From NCBI RefSeq assembly GCF_016598485.1, contig NZ_JAEMUW010000005.1:124001-188000 (forward strand): a DNA stretch of 64,000 bases, given 5' to 3'. This stretch comes from Micromonospora coerulea (GTDB lineage: Bacteria; Actinomycetota; Actinomycetes; Mycobacteriales; Micromonosporaceae). Under the pieces are notes generated by a model. The model was not told where the DNA came from. It made no database searches and saw only the letters and a program-made list of their open reading frames with translations. The position numbers and the translations under genes were made by a program. Position 1 is the first letter of the stretch. Every line of letters starts with the position of its first letter. Shown here piece by piece: positions 9,410 through 17,280 of this stretch.

Positions 9410-9429
9410 TTTGTGATCTGGGCCACAAA
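9410..9429. promoter_or_regulatory. CRP-like palindrome upstream of the transglycosylase gene
   Basis: TTTGTGATCTGGGCCACAAA has perfect six-base arms and contains the GTG-N8-CAC core bound by actinobacterial CRP proteins. It lies 223 bases upstream of the transglycosylase start. A related half-site, TTGTGATCTAGGGCA, lies upstream of the GH25 lysozyme gene at 28449. Confidence 0.5.
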
Positions 9430-9471
9430 CTGAAAGCCCCTAAATGCTCCCAAAGCCGGCGGAGAATCGCG

Positions 9472-10887
9472 TCAGAGCGGAATGTCCTCCAACAGATCCG
9501 TCACCATCGCGGCGATCGGCGACCGCTCCGAACGGCTGAGCGTGACGTGCGCGAAGAGGGGATGGCCCTTCAGCGCCTCGATCACCGCGGTCACCCCGTC
9601 GTGCCGGCCGACCCGCAGATTGTCCCGCTGGGCGACGTCGTGGGTGAGCACCACCCGCGAGCCCTGGCCGATCCGGGACAGGACGGTGAGCAGGACGCCC
9701 CGCTCCAGCGACTGCGCCTCGTCGACGATCACGAAGGCGTCGTGCAGGCTGCGCCCCCGGATGTGGGTGAGCGGGAGCACCTCCAGGATGCCCCGCGCGG
9801 TGACCTCCTCCAGGACGTTCTCGTGCACCACCGAGCCCAGGGTGTCGAAGACCGCCTGCGCCCAGGGCGACATCTTCTCCGACTCCGAGCCGGGCAGGTA
9901 CCCGAGCTCCTGGCCCCCGACGGCGTAGAGCGGACGGAAGACGATCACCTTCTTGTGCCGACGGCGCTCCATCACCGCCTCCAACCCGGCGCAGAGCGCC
10001 AGGGCGGACTTGCCGGTGCCCGCCCGCCCACCAAGCGAGACGATCCCGATCGACTCGTCCAGCAGCAGGTCCAGCGCCACCCGCTGCTCGGCCGAGCGGC
10101 CGTGCACGCCGAACGCCTCCCGGTCACCGCGCACCAGCCGGACGGTCTTGTCCGGCAGTACGCGGCCCAGCGCCGAGCCCCGGGCCGAGTGCAGCACCAG
10201 ACCGGTGTGGCAGGGCAGCCCGGCGGCGGCGTCCAGGTCGAGGGTCTCCCCCGCGTACAGCCGGCCGATCTCCTCCTCGCCGAGCTCCAGCTCGGCCATG
10301 CCGGTCCAGGTGGGATCGCTGGCCTGGCCGTGCCGGTACTCGTCGGCGCGCAGGCCCACCGAGGCCGCCTTCACCCGCAGCGGCATGTCCTTGCTGACCA
10401 GGGTCACCTCGCGCCCCTCGGCGGCCAGGTTGAGCGCCACGGAGAGGATTCGGGCGTCGTTCGACTCGTTGCGGAAGCCGGGCGGCAGCACCCCGTCGTC
10501 GGTGTGGTTCAGCTCCACCCGGAGCGTCCCGCCCTGGTCGTTGGCGGGCACCGGCCGGTCCAGCCGGCCGTGCGTCACCCGCAGCTCGTCGAGCATCCGC
10601 AGCGACTGCCGGGCGAACCAGCCCAGCTCCGGGTGGTGCCGCTTTCCCTCCAACTCGGAGATGACGACGAGGGGCAGCACCACCTCGTGCTCGGCGAAGC
10701 GGTGGAACGCCGCGGGGTCGGAGAGGAGGACCGAGGTGTCCAGGACGAAGGCATGGCCGGCTGGTCGGGGCTCCTCGGTGCCGACCGACGCGGCAGCGGC
10801 CGTGCGGCGGCTCCGGGTGGTCCGGCGGGTCGTGGCAGTCGCGGCCGGGGTCTGGTCGGCACCGGCGGGGGTAGGGCGAGTCGTCAC
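9472..10887 (-). CDS. PIN-PhoH fusion protein (PhoH2 type)
   Basis: The 471-residue protein joins an N-terminal PIN ribonuclease domain (about 45-175; acidic residues Asp50, Glu78, Asp144 and Asp167 in place) to a C-terminal PhoH ATPase/helicase domain with Walker [10 protein letters not shown] at 286-294 and a Walker B-like VIVDEAQ. PhoH2 proteins of this architecture unwind and cut RNA in an ATP-dependent way in mycobacteria. No antitoxin-like partner gene is adjacent. The start is GTG, and the N-terminal 40 residues are low-complexity Thr/Ala/Arg. Confidence 0.93.
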   Translation of the reverse strand: MTTRPTPAGADQTPAATATTRRTTRSRRTAAAASVGTEEPRPAGHAFVLDTSVLLSDPAAFHRFAEHEVVLPLVVISELEGKRHHPELGWFARQSLRMLDELRVTHGRLDRPVPANDQGGTLRVELNHTDDGVLPPGFRNESNDARILSVALNLAAEGREVTLVSKDMPLRVKAASVGLRADEYRHGQASDPTWTGMAELELGEEEIGRLYAGETLDLDAAAGLPCHTGLVLHSARGSALGRVLPDKTVRLVRGDREAFGVHGRSAEQRVALDLLLDESIGIVSLGGRAGTGKSALALCAGLEAVMERRRHKKVIVFRPLYAVGGQELGYLPGSESEKMSPWAQAVFDTLGSVVHENVLEEVTARGILEVLPLTHIRGRSLHDAFVIVDEAQSLERGVLLTVLSRIGQGSRVVLTHDVAQRDNLRVGRHDGVTAVIEALKGHPLFAHVTLSRSERSPIAAMVTDLLEDIPL

Positions 10888-11116
10888 AGGCCTGCTCCGC
10901 GGATGGGCACCCGGCCACCCGTGTTCCGCCTCGTCCGGTGCCCGGTGGACACGGGGTCGGATGCGGGCCCCGTGCGCGAGGTCGCAGGTCCGGGCTGGCC
11001 GGCTGGCCCGGGAGAACCCCGTGCCATGACTAGACGCTAGCCGCGTCCGCGCCCTTCGGCTAGTGGGTGATCGTGGCTGCCAGCCGACCGGGGCGGGAAC
11101 GGTCGACGCGGCGGAA

Positions 11117-11155
11117 CCGGCCGGGATGCATGCCCCCTGCGCGCATCCCGGCCGG
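11117..11155 (-). terminator. GC-rich hairpin in the gap upstream of phoH2
   Basis: Perfect 13-base arms (11117-11129, 11143-11155) enclose a 13-base loop. Together with the hairpin at 11190-11219 it forms a double stem-loop downstream of the gene ending at 11236. It probably ends that transcript before the phoH2 promoter. Confidence 0.45.
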
Positions 11156-11189
11156 CGGGACCAGCGTCACCGGTCTGACGCGGTCCCGA

Positions 11190-11219
11190 CGGTGCGCGTC
11201 CGCCGCGGACGACGCACCG
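11190..11219 (-). terminator. Terminator hairpin after the 11236-11682 gene
   Basis: Arms at 11190-11203 and 11205-11219 are complementary except for one bulged base, forming a strong stem 17 bases beyond the stop codon. The rest of the 10888-11235 gap holds only this stem, the one at 11117-11155 and presumably the phoH2 promoter. Confidence 0.55.
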
Positions 11220-11235
11220 TGTCCCTGGGCGCACC

Positions 11236-11682
11236 TCAGCCCTGCCGGCGCACCAGCGTTCCAGTCGGGTGCCGGCCGCCGACCACCGACGCCGTGAACG
11301 AGGAACCGGTGTACGTCGTGCCCTGCCGGGTGGCGACTGCGCCGAGCTGTGCGGTAGCGGTGCCCCGGGGGGCGGTACCCGGCGCGGGCCGGCCGCCGAG
11401 CGCCACCGCTCCGGACGCCGTCGCACCGTCGTGCGGGCGTCCGCCGGCGGGCGGCGCGGCGGCGGACGTCGGGGCGACGACCGGGCCGGCCAGCGCCGAC
11501 GCGATGGCGGTCTGGGCGTCGCGGCGCCGGCGGTTCCAGGCGCCCCGGTCACCGTCGAAGTAGCCCTGCCGGTAGCCGAAGCGGTAACCGATCCGGTAGC
11601 TGAGCTGCCCGTGCAGCCGGCCCGCCGCGTAGCTGGTCGAGCCGAGGACGAGGACGAGGAAGACCGCGAGGATGGGGCTCAT
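11236..11682 (-). CDS. Hypothetical protein with one N-terminal membrane helix
   Basis: The 148-residue product is not recognised. Residues 3-20 form a hydrophobic helix (ILAVFLVLVLGSTSYAAG). Next comes an aromatic Gly-Tyr-Arg repeat (SYRIGYRFGYRQGYFDGD) and a disordered Ala/Gly/Thr/Pro-rich tail. It begins 49 bases after the stop of the preceding gene and is probably co-transcribed with it. Codon use matches the neighbours, so the frame is likely real. Confidence 0.6.
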   Translation of the reverse strand: MSPILAVFLVLVLGSTSYAAGRLHGQLSYRIGYRFGYRQGYFDGDRGAWNRRRRDAQTAIASALAGPVVAPTSAAAPPAGGRPHDGATASGAVALGGRPAPGTAPRGTATAQLGAVATRQGTTYTGSSFTASVVGGRHPTGTLVRRQG

Positions 11683-11731
11683 CCGGCCGCTCCCGCTGGC
11701 GTCGGGTCGCTGGGCGCCGCCCCCCGCCTGG

Positions 11732-12073
11732 TCACCGCTCCTCCGGCTCGACCGCGGGATCCACGACCAGGAGCCGCTCCAGATCGGCGGTGCTGACCTC
11801 CTCGACCAGCTCCACGCTGATCCGGCAGCCGTCCAGGAGGATCTCGGCGACGGAGGTACGCCGGATCTCGCCGCCGGCGTCGTAGACCCGGACGCTCAAC
11901 TCCGGACAGCCGAGGTGGGTACGCCAGGCGTTCCACTCGTCCCGGTCACCGACGCTCAGGGACAGGTAACGGCAGCCGCGGGCGAGGTACAGGCGCCACG
12001 GGGCGCTCAGCCCGCCGGCCACCCCCTCCGCGATCAGGCCGAACGCCTGGGCACGAGTGGCGAGTTCGGTCAC
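11732..12073 (-). CDS. Hypothetical protein, 113 residues
   Basis: This small soluble protein has no recognised motif. It has an N-terminal helix (ELATRAQAFGLIAEGVAGGL) and then a mixed alpha/beta domain rich in Trp, Tyr and Glu. The GTG start is supported by AAGGGGG five bases upstream. It is the first gene of a two-gene unit with the membrane protein that follows, and it is divergent from the HTH regulator at 12338 across a gap containing a perfect dyad (12271-12286). Confidence 0.6.
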   Translation of the reverse strand: MTELATRAQAFGLIAEGVAGGLSAPWRLYLARGCRYLSLSVGDRDEWNAWRTHLGCPELSVRVYDAGGEIRRTSVAEILLDGCRISVELVEEVSTADLERLLVVDPAVEPEER

Positions 12074-12270
12074 CGGACCCCCTTGAAACCCGCGGAGTGA
12101 CGCGTGTGAGCACTGATCGTCTCATGCACGTGACACACCGTAGTTTGTCCCACGGGCGTGACAGTATCAGCTTTTCGTCTGTTTACCCCCGTCCTGGCGG
12201 GCACCTATTCTGCCCGGGTGGCACCCCTCAAGAGCAGCCCTGGATCGTTTACCGGGAATCCGAGAGAGCC

Positions 12271-12286
12271 GTCACGCCTGCGTGAC
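12271..12286. promoter_or_regulatory. Perfect dyad upstream of the HTH regulator
   Basis: GTCACGCCTGCGTGAC is a perfect 7-base inverted repeat with a 2-base centre. A GCGTGAC half-site recurs at 12156-12162, with a degenerate partner two bases before it, and GTCACGGGGTGAC overlaps the regulator's start codon at 12338. The set suggests an autoregulated operator region. Confidence 0.5.
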
Positions 12287-12337
12287 AGTGGCGTGCCCGG
12301 CCGCCCCGGTGTCGCCGCCTGGTCGTACCGTCACGGG

Positions 12338-12778
12338 GTGACCGAGACGGCCAACGCACGGAAGATCGCCTTCGCCACCTTCGTGCGGCGCGCGCTCGAC
12401 GACGCCCGGGCCATGCGGGCCTGGAGCGGAACCGAGGTCTCCCGCCGCACCGGCGTCTCCCGCCAGACCATCAACCGTTGGGTACGCGGCGACTGGGCCA
12501 GCGACCCGGAGGCGGAACGGGTGGTCGCCTTCTGCGAGGGACTCGGCCTGAACCCGGCGACCGCCTTCACCGCGCTGGGCTGGGACCGGGCGGCGCCACC
12601 CCGCAGCGCACCCACCCCGCCGCCGATGGACCCCGACGTGGAGGCGCTGCTGCGCCGCCTGGTCGACCCGAATGTGTCCGAGGCGGAGAAGTTCCACATT
12701 CGGGAAACCATTCGTTACCTCGCTTATCGCCCAACCCTTCCGGTCGATGTCCGAAACAGGGATAAACAGGCCGGGTAG
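12338..12778 (+). CDS. Helix-turn-helix (XRE-type) transcriptional regulator
   Basis: The predicted 146-residue DNA-binding protein has a helix-turn-helix at about residues 25-45 (EVSRRTGVSRQTINRWVRGDW) followed by an alpha-helical segment ending LGLNPATAFTALGW. The C-terminal half has a Pro-rich linker and a short helix pair that may dimerise. The GTG at 12338 is chosen because the protein's similarity pattern begins there; the frame is open upstream through the operator. It may control itself and the divergent genes at 11236-12073. Confidence 0.75.
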   Translation: MTETANARKIAFATFVRRALDDARAMRAWSGTEVSRRTGVSRQTINRWVRGDWASDPEAERVVAFCEGLGLNPATAFTALGWDRAAPPRSAPTPPPMDPDVEALLRRLVDPNVSEAEKFHIRETIRYLAYRPTLPVDVRNRDKQAG

Positions 12779-12940
12779 TTCCTCAGATAGCGAAAGAATG
12801 GTGGGGCAGACCCAATCGTTTCGCTCCGGGGCCGGAACGGGCGCGCTAGCGTCCGTATTCGTACTGCTTGGGCTCGTCATCGGCGGGGGGACGGGACAAG
12901 GCCGAACCCAGCCCTGCGGGACAGAAGGAGGGGTCTGTCC

Positions 12941-13294
12941 ATGACCCTGAAATGGTTGGCAGTCGTGGTCGCGGTGGTGTCGGCGACATCGTGCGTGACC
13001 GGCAACGTGGTGGTCGGCGTCATCGACGGCGGGCAGCTGCCTCTGGTCGTCAACGTCTTCGCGCTCACCGTGACCGGCACCGCGGTGGTCCTCGCCGTGG
13101 TCGCCGAGCTGCACGACCGGCTCAACGACCGGGTCAGCGCGCTCACCGAGTTCCTGGTGGCCCGGCTGAACGAGATCGAGGCGCACACCGGGGACCGGAA
13201 CACCGGATTCGTGGAGGGCTACCTGCTCAGCCACGGCCAGGAGGCGGCCGTGGTGCCGTTCGGACGCCGGGGACGGGGGGCCGCCGAACGCTGA
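12941..13294 (+). CDS. Small membrane protein of unknown function
   Basis: The 117-residue protein has two hydrophobic helices (about residues 4-24 and 35-58) with no polar catalytic residues. A cytoplasmic amphipathic helix follows (ELHDRLNDRVSALTEFLVARLNEIEAHTGDR). The ATG is preceded by AGAAGGAGGGG, one of the strongest ribosome sites in the window. It lies between the HTH regulator and the trehalose-phosphatase gene, all in one direction. I do not recognise a family. Confidence 0.65.
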   Translation: MTLKWLAVVVAVVSATSCVTGNVVVGVIDGGQLPLVVNVFALTVTGTAVVLAVVAELHDRLNDRVSALTEFLVARLNEIEAHTGDRNTGFVEGYLLSHGQEAAVVPFGRRGRGAAER

Positions 13295-13331
13295 CCCACC
13301 CCGCCGGCTGAGCGTCACATCTCGGCCACGA

Positions 13332-14189
13332 ATGAGCCGCATCGCCCGGGGTACGCTGACGCGCGTGCCGCCGTTGAATCTGGGCAACCAGCAGCCGAAG
13401 ACCCCGTTGGACGCCGAACGCGCGTGGCGGGCCACCGCCCCGCGAGCCGCCGACACGGTGCTCTTCTTCGACTTCGACGGCACGCTCGCACCGGTCGACG
13501 ACGACCCGACCGCGGTCCAGCCCGCCCCGCGGGTGCTGGCCGCGCTGGCGGCGCTCGCCCCGGTCGTACGCCGGATCGCGATCGTCTCCGCTCGCCCGGT
13601 GGATTTCCTCCGCGACCAGCTCGGCGGCCTCGCCGGCATCGACCTGTACGGGCTCTACGGGCTGGAGCACAGCCATTCCGGCGGCGAGACGGTCACCGAG
13701 CCGGCCGCCCTGCCCTGGGTGCCCACCATGTCCGAGCTGGCCGAGCAGGCCCGCGCCGAGTTGCCGCCCGGCGCCCTGGTCGAGTTCAAGCGGCTCTCCG
13801 TCGCCCTGCACTGGCGCACCGCCCCGCAGCTCGGCGACCTGGTGCAGGAGTGGGGCCGGGCCCGGGCCGAGCGGCTCGGGCTGCGCTGCCAGGCCGGCCG
13901 GATGGTGCTCGAACTCAAGCCCCCGGTCGACCGGGACAAGGGCATGGTGATCGGCGAGATCGTCCGGGACGCCGGGGGCGCCTGGTACTTCGGTGACGAC
14001 GTCTCCGACATCAAGGCGTTCGCCGCGCTGCGCGCCCGCGCCGCCACCGACCCCGACTTCGTCGGCATCTGCGTAGCCGTCGCGAACCCGGAGACCGGTC
14101 ACGAGGTCGCCGACGCCGCCGACCTCACCCTCGACTCCCCCGCCGCCCTAGCCACCTTCCTCACCCAAGCCCTCCCCCACCTCACCTAA
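13332..14189 (+). CDS. otsB: Trehalose-6-phosphate phosphatase
   Basis: The 285-residue HAD-superfamily enzyme dephosphorylates trehalose-6-phosphate to trehalose in the OtsAB pathway. Motif I is DFDGTLAP with nucleophile Asp47, motif II is IVSARP, and the Mg-binding motif IV is FGDDVSD. The cap domain carries the VEFKRLSVALHWR segment typical of OtsB. The ATG at 13332 lacks a clear ribosome site, and a GTG at 13365 is an alternative start. No otsA is present nearby. Confidence 0.9.
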   Translation: MSRIARGTLTRVPPLNLGNQQPKTPLDAERAWRATAPRAADTVLFFDFDGTLAPVDDDPTAVQPAPRVLAALAALAPVVRRIAIVSARPVDFLRDQLGGLAGIDLYGLYGLEHSHSGGETVTEPAALPWVPTMSELAEQARAELPPGALVEFKRLSVALHWRTAPQLGDLVQEWGRARAERLGLRCQAGRMVLELKPPVDRDKGMVIGEIVRDAGGAWYFGDDVSDIKAFAALRARAATDPDFVGICVAVANPETGHEVADAADLTLDSPAALATFLTQALPHLT

Positions 14190-14199
14190 CCCGCTGCAT

Positions 14200-14268
14200 C
14201 GATCTTGCACTTGATGCCCCGGCAAGAAGGGCATACGGCGCGAATGAGGGGCCCCAAGTGCAAGATCG
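14200..14268. repeat. Intergenic palindromic repeat (GATCTTGCACTT type)
   Basis: Perfect 14-base arms, CGATCTTGCACTTG and CAAGTGCAAGATCG, enclose a GC-rich loop with a second 5-base stem (GCCCC/GGGGC). It sits between the convergent otsB and prenyl-synthase genes and may also act as a bidirectional terminator. This looks like a dispersed REP-type element. Confidence 0.7.
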
Positions 14269-14292
14269 CCGGGGCGGGAGGGGCCAGGGGGG

Positions 14293-15066
14293 TTAGGCGC
14301 CGAAGCGGCGTTGGCGGGTGGCGTAGGAGCGCAGGGCGCGGAGGAAGTCGACGCGGCGGAAGTCGGGCCAGTTGAGCTCGCAGAAGTAGAACTCGGAGTG
14401 GGCGCTCTGCCAGAGCATGAAGCCGGAGAGGCGCTGCTCGCCGCTGGTCCGGATGATCAGATCCGGGTCAGGCAGGCCCTTGGTGTAGAGGTGCTCGGAG
14501 ATGTGGTCGACGTCGATCGAGTTGGCCAGTTCCTCGATCGTGCCGCCGGTCGCCGCGTGCTCGAGCAGCAGCGAGCGGACCGCGTCGGCGATCTCCCGCC
14601 GGCCGCCGTACCCGACGGCGATGTTGACCTGGGCGCCGCCGCTGCGGTCGCGGGTGCGCTCCTCGGCGGCCTTCAGCGCGGCGGCGTGCTGCGCGGGCAG
14701 TACGTCCAGCGCGCCCACCATCCGCAGCCGCCAGGGGTTGCCCTCCTCGGCCAACTCGCTGGTGAGGTCCTCGATGATCTGGAGCAGCGGGTCGAGCTCG
14801 GCCGCCGGCCGGGACAGGTTGTCGGTGGAGAGCAGCCAGAGCGTCACGTGCCCGACGCCGGCCGCGTCGCACCAGCGCAGCAGCTCCTTGATCCGCTCGG
14901 CGCCCATCCGGTGGCCGTCGTTGGGGTCGACGAAGCCCATCTCCCGGGCCCACCTGCGGTTGCCGTCGCACATGACGCCGACGTGCCGGGGCACCGGCTT
15001 GCCCGCGAGCCTGGCCGTCAGCCGGCGCTCGTACACGGAGTAGAGAAGTTTCCGCAGAGTCATCAC
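14293..15066 (-). CDS. Short-chain Z-isoprenyl diphosphate synthase
   Basis: The 257-residue cis-prenyltransferase joins isopentenyl units to an allylic diphosphate. The catalytic Asp34 lies in MCDGNRRWAR, the substrate arginines in DLIIRTSGEQRLSGFMLWQ, and the family segment VNIAVGYGGRREI is intact. By eye it is closer to M. tuberculosis Rv1086 (Z,E-farnesyl diphosphate synthase) than to long-chain UppS: it shares the YERRL N-terminus and the ATRQRRFGA-like end. It is probably co-transcribed with the reductase that ends 28 bases upstream. A GTG and an ATG are adjacent at the start. Confidence 0.88.
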   Translation of the reverse strand: MMTLRKLLYSVYERRLTARLAGKPVPRHVGVMCDGNRRWAREMGFVDPNDGHRMGAERIKELLRWCDAAGVGHVTLWLLSTDNLSRPAAELDPLLQIIEDLTSELAEEGNPWRLRMVGALDVLPAQHAAALKAAEERTRDRSGGAQVNIAVGYGGRREIADAVRSLLLEHAATGGTIEELANSIDVDHISEHLYTKGLPDPDLIIRTSGEQRLSGFMLWQSAHSEFYFCELNWPDFRRVDFLRALRSYATRQRRFGA

Positions 15067-15094
15067 CTTGCAGGGTAGCGACCCCGACGGAAGG

Positions 15095-16237
15095 TCAGCG
15101 CCTCGGTGGTTGATCCGTGGCCGGCAGACCGATGCCGATCATGGCCAGGGTGCGCGCGTCGAGCCGCCCGTCGCCCAGCCCCAACTCGACCACGCTGCGG
15201 TAGACGCGGTCGTCCCGACGGGCGGCGCGGACCGCCGCGTCGACCACCCGCCGGTGCCGGGCCAGCCAGGCGGCGACCGAACTGTGCCGCAGATGCGTGC
15301 CGAGCCGGCGGCGCAGCGCGTCGGCGTACCGGCGGGCGGCCTGGCCGGGGGACGCCGCCGCGGCCGCGCCGGCGAGCGCCCCCGAGCGGAGCGCGTAGAA
15401 GATCCCCTCCCCGGTGAACGGGTTGATCAGCGAGAGCGCGTCGCCGGCCAGCACCGCCCGGCCCCGGCCCGGCGCCGGGCGGTGGGTGGAGAGCGGCAGG
15501 TGGTGGGCACGCAGCGCGGTGACCGTGGCCGGGTCGGTGCCGGGCAGCAGGGCGGCGAGGCGGTCCAGCAGGTGCGCGCGAGTCACCGGCTCGCCGCGCA
15601 ACACCTCCCCGTACCCGACGTTCGCCCGGCCGTCGCCGATCGGGAAGGACCAGGCGTACGCCGGCCAGCGTGCCGCCGAGGTGACGATCAGTTGCTCGGG
15701 CGGGCCGGGCAGTGCCGGCGCGTAGCCCCGGATGGCCAGCGCCAGGTGGCGGTCCGGGTTCGCCGGGTGGCCGAGCGCCCGGCGGACCACCGAACCGGCG
15801 CCGTCCGCGCCCACCACCGCGCGCCCGGACAGCTCACCGTCCAGCACCACCCGGTCGTCGCGGAGCTCCACCCGGCGCACCGTGTGCCGCCGCAACTCCG
15901 CGCCGGCCGCCACCGCCGCCGTCACCAGCCGGGCGTCGAACACCTCCCGGGGCACCGTGTACGCGGGCCGCGGCAGCGCCCGGGCCACCGCCCCGCCGCC
16001 GGGGCCGACCAGCCGCAGCGCGGGCAGCGGGGCGTACCCGGCGACGGCGTCGGTGACGCCCAGCTCGGCCAGGACATCCAGCGCGTGCGCGGCGATGCCG
16101 TCCCCGCATGCCTTGTCCCGGGGAAAGTCGGACCGGTCCAGCAGCAGCACCCGCGCCCCGCCCCGCCGGGCGGCGAGCGCGGCCGCCGACCCGGCCGGCC
16201 CCGCGCCGACCACGATCACGTCGAACTCGTCACCCAC
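15095..16237 (-). CDS. Geranylgeranyl reductase family FAD oxidoreductase
   Basis: The 380-residue flavoenzyme has an FAD loop VVGAGPAGSAAA near residue 9, the family segment DFPRDKACGDGIAAHAL (residues 44-60) and the second FAD motif AVLAGDALSLINPFTGEGIFYA. The family saturates isoprenoid double bonds; a mycobacterial member (MenJ) reduces one unit of the menaquinone tail. The GTG at 16237 is supported by GAGGGAG five bases upstream. It leads an operon with the Z-prenyl synthase, so an isoprenoid substrate is likely. Confidence 0.85.
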   Translation of the reverse strand: MGDEFDVIVVGAGPAGSAAALAARRGGARVLLLDRSDFPRDKACGDGIAAHALDVLAELGVTDAVAGYAPLPALRLVGPGGGAVARALPRPAYTVPREVFDARLVTAAVAAGAELRRHTVRRVELRDDRVVLDGELSGRAVVGADGAGSVVRRALGHPANPDRHLALAIRGYAPALPGPPEQLIVTSAARWPAYAWSFPIGDGRANVGYGEVLRGEPVTRAHLLDRLAALLPGTDPATVTALRAHHLPLSTHRPAPGRGRAVLAGDALSLINPFTGEGIFYALRSGALAGAAAAASPGQAARRYADALRRRLGTHLRHSSVAAWLARHRRVVDAAVRAARRDDRVYRSVVELGLGDGRLDARTLAMIGIGLPATDQPPRR

Positions 16238-16330
16238 CCGCGCTCCCTCCCCGGCCGCGACCCTCCTGTCGCCATCCTGCCCCGCCACCGCCCCCAACCC
16301 CCGATGCCGCACCGACGCCCACCCCCGCCA

Positions 16331-16350
16331 CACCTGTTGATCAAGAGGTG
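16331..16350. repeat. TTGATCAA palindrome
   Basis: CACCTGTTGATCAAGAGGTG is a 20-base palindrome with a single mismatched pair, lying between two minus-strand genes. The TTGATCAAGAGG core recurs as a longer element at 43940-43985. Confidence 0.45.
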
Positions 16351-16382
16351 GGCGCGGGGCAGGGCGGAGCCGGGCGGTTTGG

Positions 16383-17243
16383 TCAGGAGCGGGTGGTGGG
16401 CTCAGCGGTGCGGGCGCGCCAGAGGCCGTAGAGGGCCAGGATGGCGGCGGCGACCAGGGGACCGCCGTCGCGGATCAGGCCGTCGACGCCGAGCAGCCAC
16501 CAGCACAGCGGCAGGTCGACGGCGAGCACGCCGAAGGTGACCGCGACCAGCATCCGGCGGGCCCAGGCCCGGCCGCGCATCAGGAACGCGGTGCAGAACA
16601 GGACCAGGTAGCTGACCGCAATACCGGCGGCGAACCAGAACAGCACCGCCGGCACGGCGCTCAGCCGCCCATCCAGGATGGAGCCGCCGGCGACCAGGGC
16701 CGGGACCAGCATGAGTGGGCTGTAGGTGAAGGCGGCGACCCGGCTGGTGAGCAGCCAACCGGCGACCGGTGGGCGCTTGGGCGTGACCTCCCGCCAGGAG
16801 ATCGTGCCGCCCTCCACGACCAGGCCCTTCCGGTGCCGGACCAGGTGCCCACCGACCGTGTCGGAGCGGTAGAGCAGCGCCACCACGGCCACGCAGAGCG
16901 CGGTGAGCAGCCCGAAGCCGAGCAGGCCGGGCAACGGCGGCACCCCGGCCCGGGGTACGACCAACCGGCCGACCGCGAAGATGGTGGTGACCGCGAGGAT
17001 CAGCCCGAACGGCCGGGCCACGGTACGACCGCGGTTGACGTGGCCGATCAGCACCAGGAAGCCGAGCGAGCGGAGCATCGCCCAGCCGGTGCGGACGGCC
17101 AGGCCGAACTCCTGCTCCGGGGCGTACCAGTAGTTGAGCAGCTCGACCACGACGGTGGCCGCCGCCGTGACGGCGAGCAGGGTGGTCAGCGCCCGGACGG
17201 CGGACGGCCGCCGGACCTCGGTGGTCGCGGCGGCCGTCCTCAT
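16383..17243 (-). CDS. Polytopic membrane protein of unknown function
   Basis: The 286-residue protein has about seven or eight hydrophobic helices grouped in two halves around a short cytoplasmic loop (LYRSDTVGGHLVRHRKGLVVEGG). No transport or enzyme motif is visible. The start codon ATG gives an N-terminus MRTAAATTEVRRPS with positive charge before the first helix. It lies 37 bases downstream of the pckG stop on the same strand and may be read through from pckG. Confidence 0.65.
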   Translation of the reverse strand: MRTAAATTEVRRPSAVRALTTLLAVTAAATVVVELLNYWYAPEQEFGLAVRTGWAMLRSLGFLVLIGHVNRGRTVARPFGLILAVTTIFAVGRLVVPRAGVPPLPGLLGFGLLTALCVAVVALLYRSDTVGGHLVRHRKGLVVEGGTISWREVTPKRPPVAGWLLTSRVAAFTYSPLMLVPALVAGGSILDGRLSAVPAVLFWFAAGIAVSYLVLFCTAFLMRGRAWARRMLVAVTFGVLAVDLPLCWWLLGVDGLIRDGGPLVAAAILALYGLWRARTAEPTTRS

Positions 17244-17280
17244 GGGATCCGATGTTGCCCGGTACGGGCGTCGGTCACAC

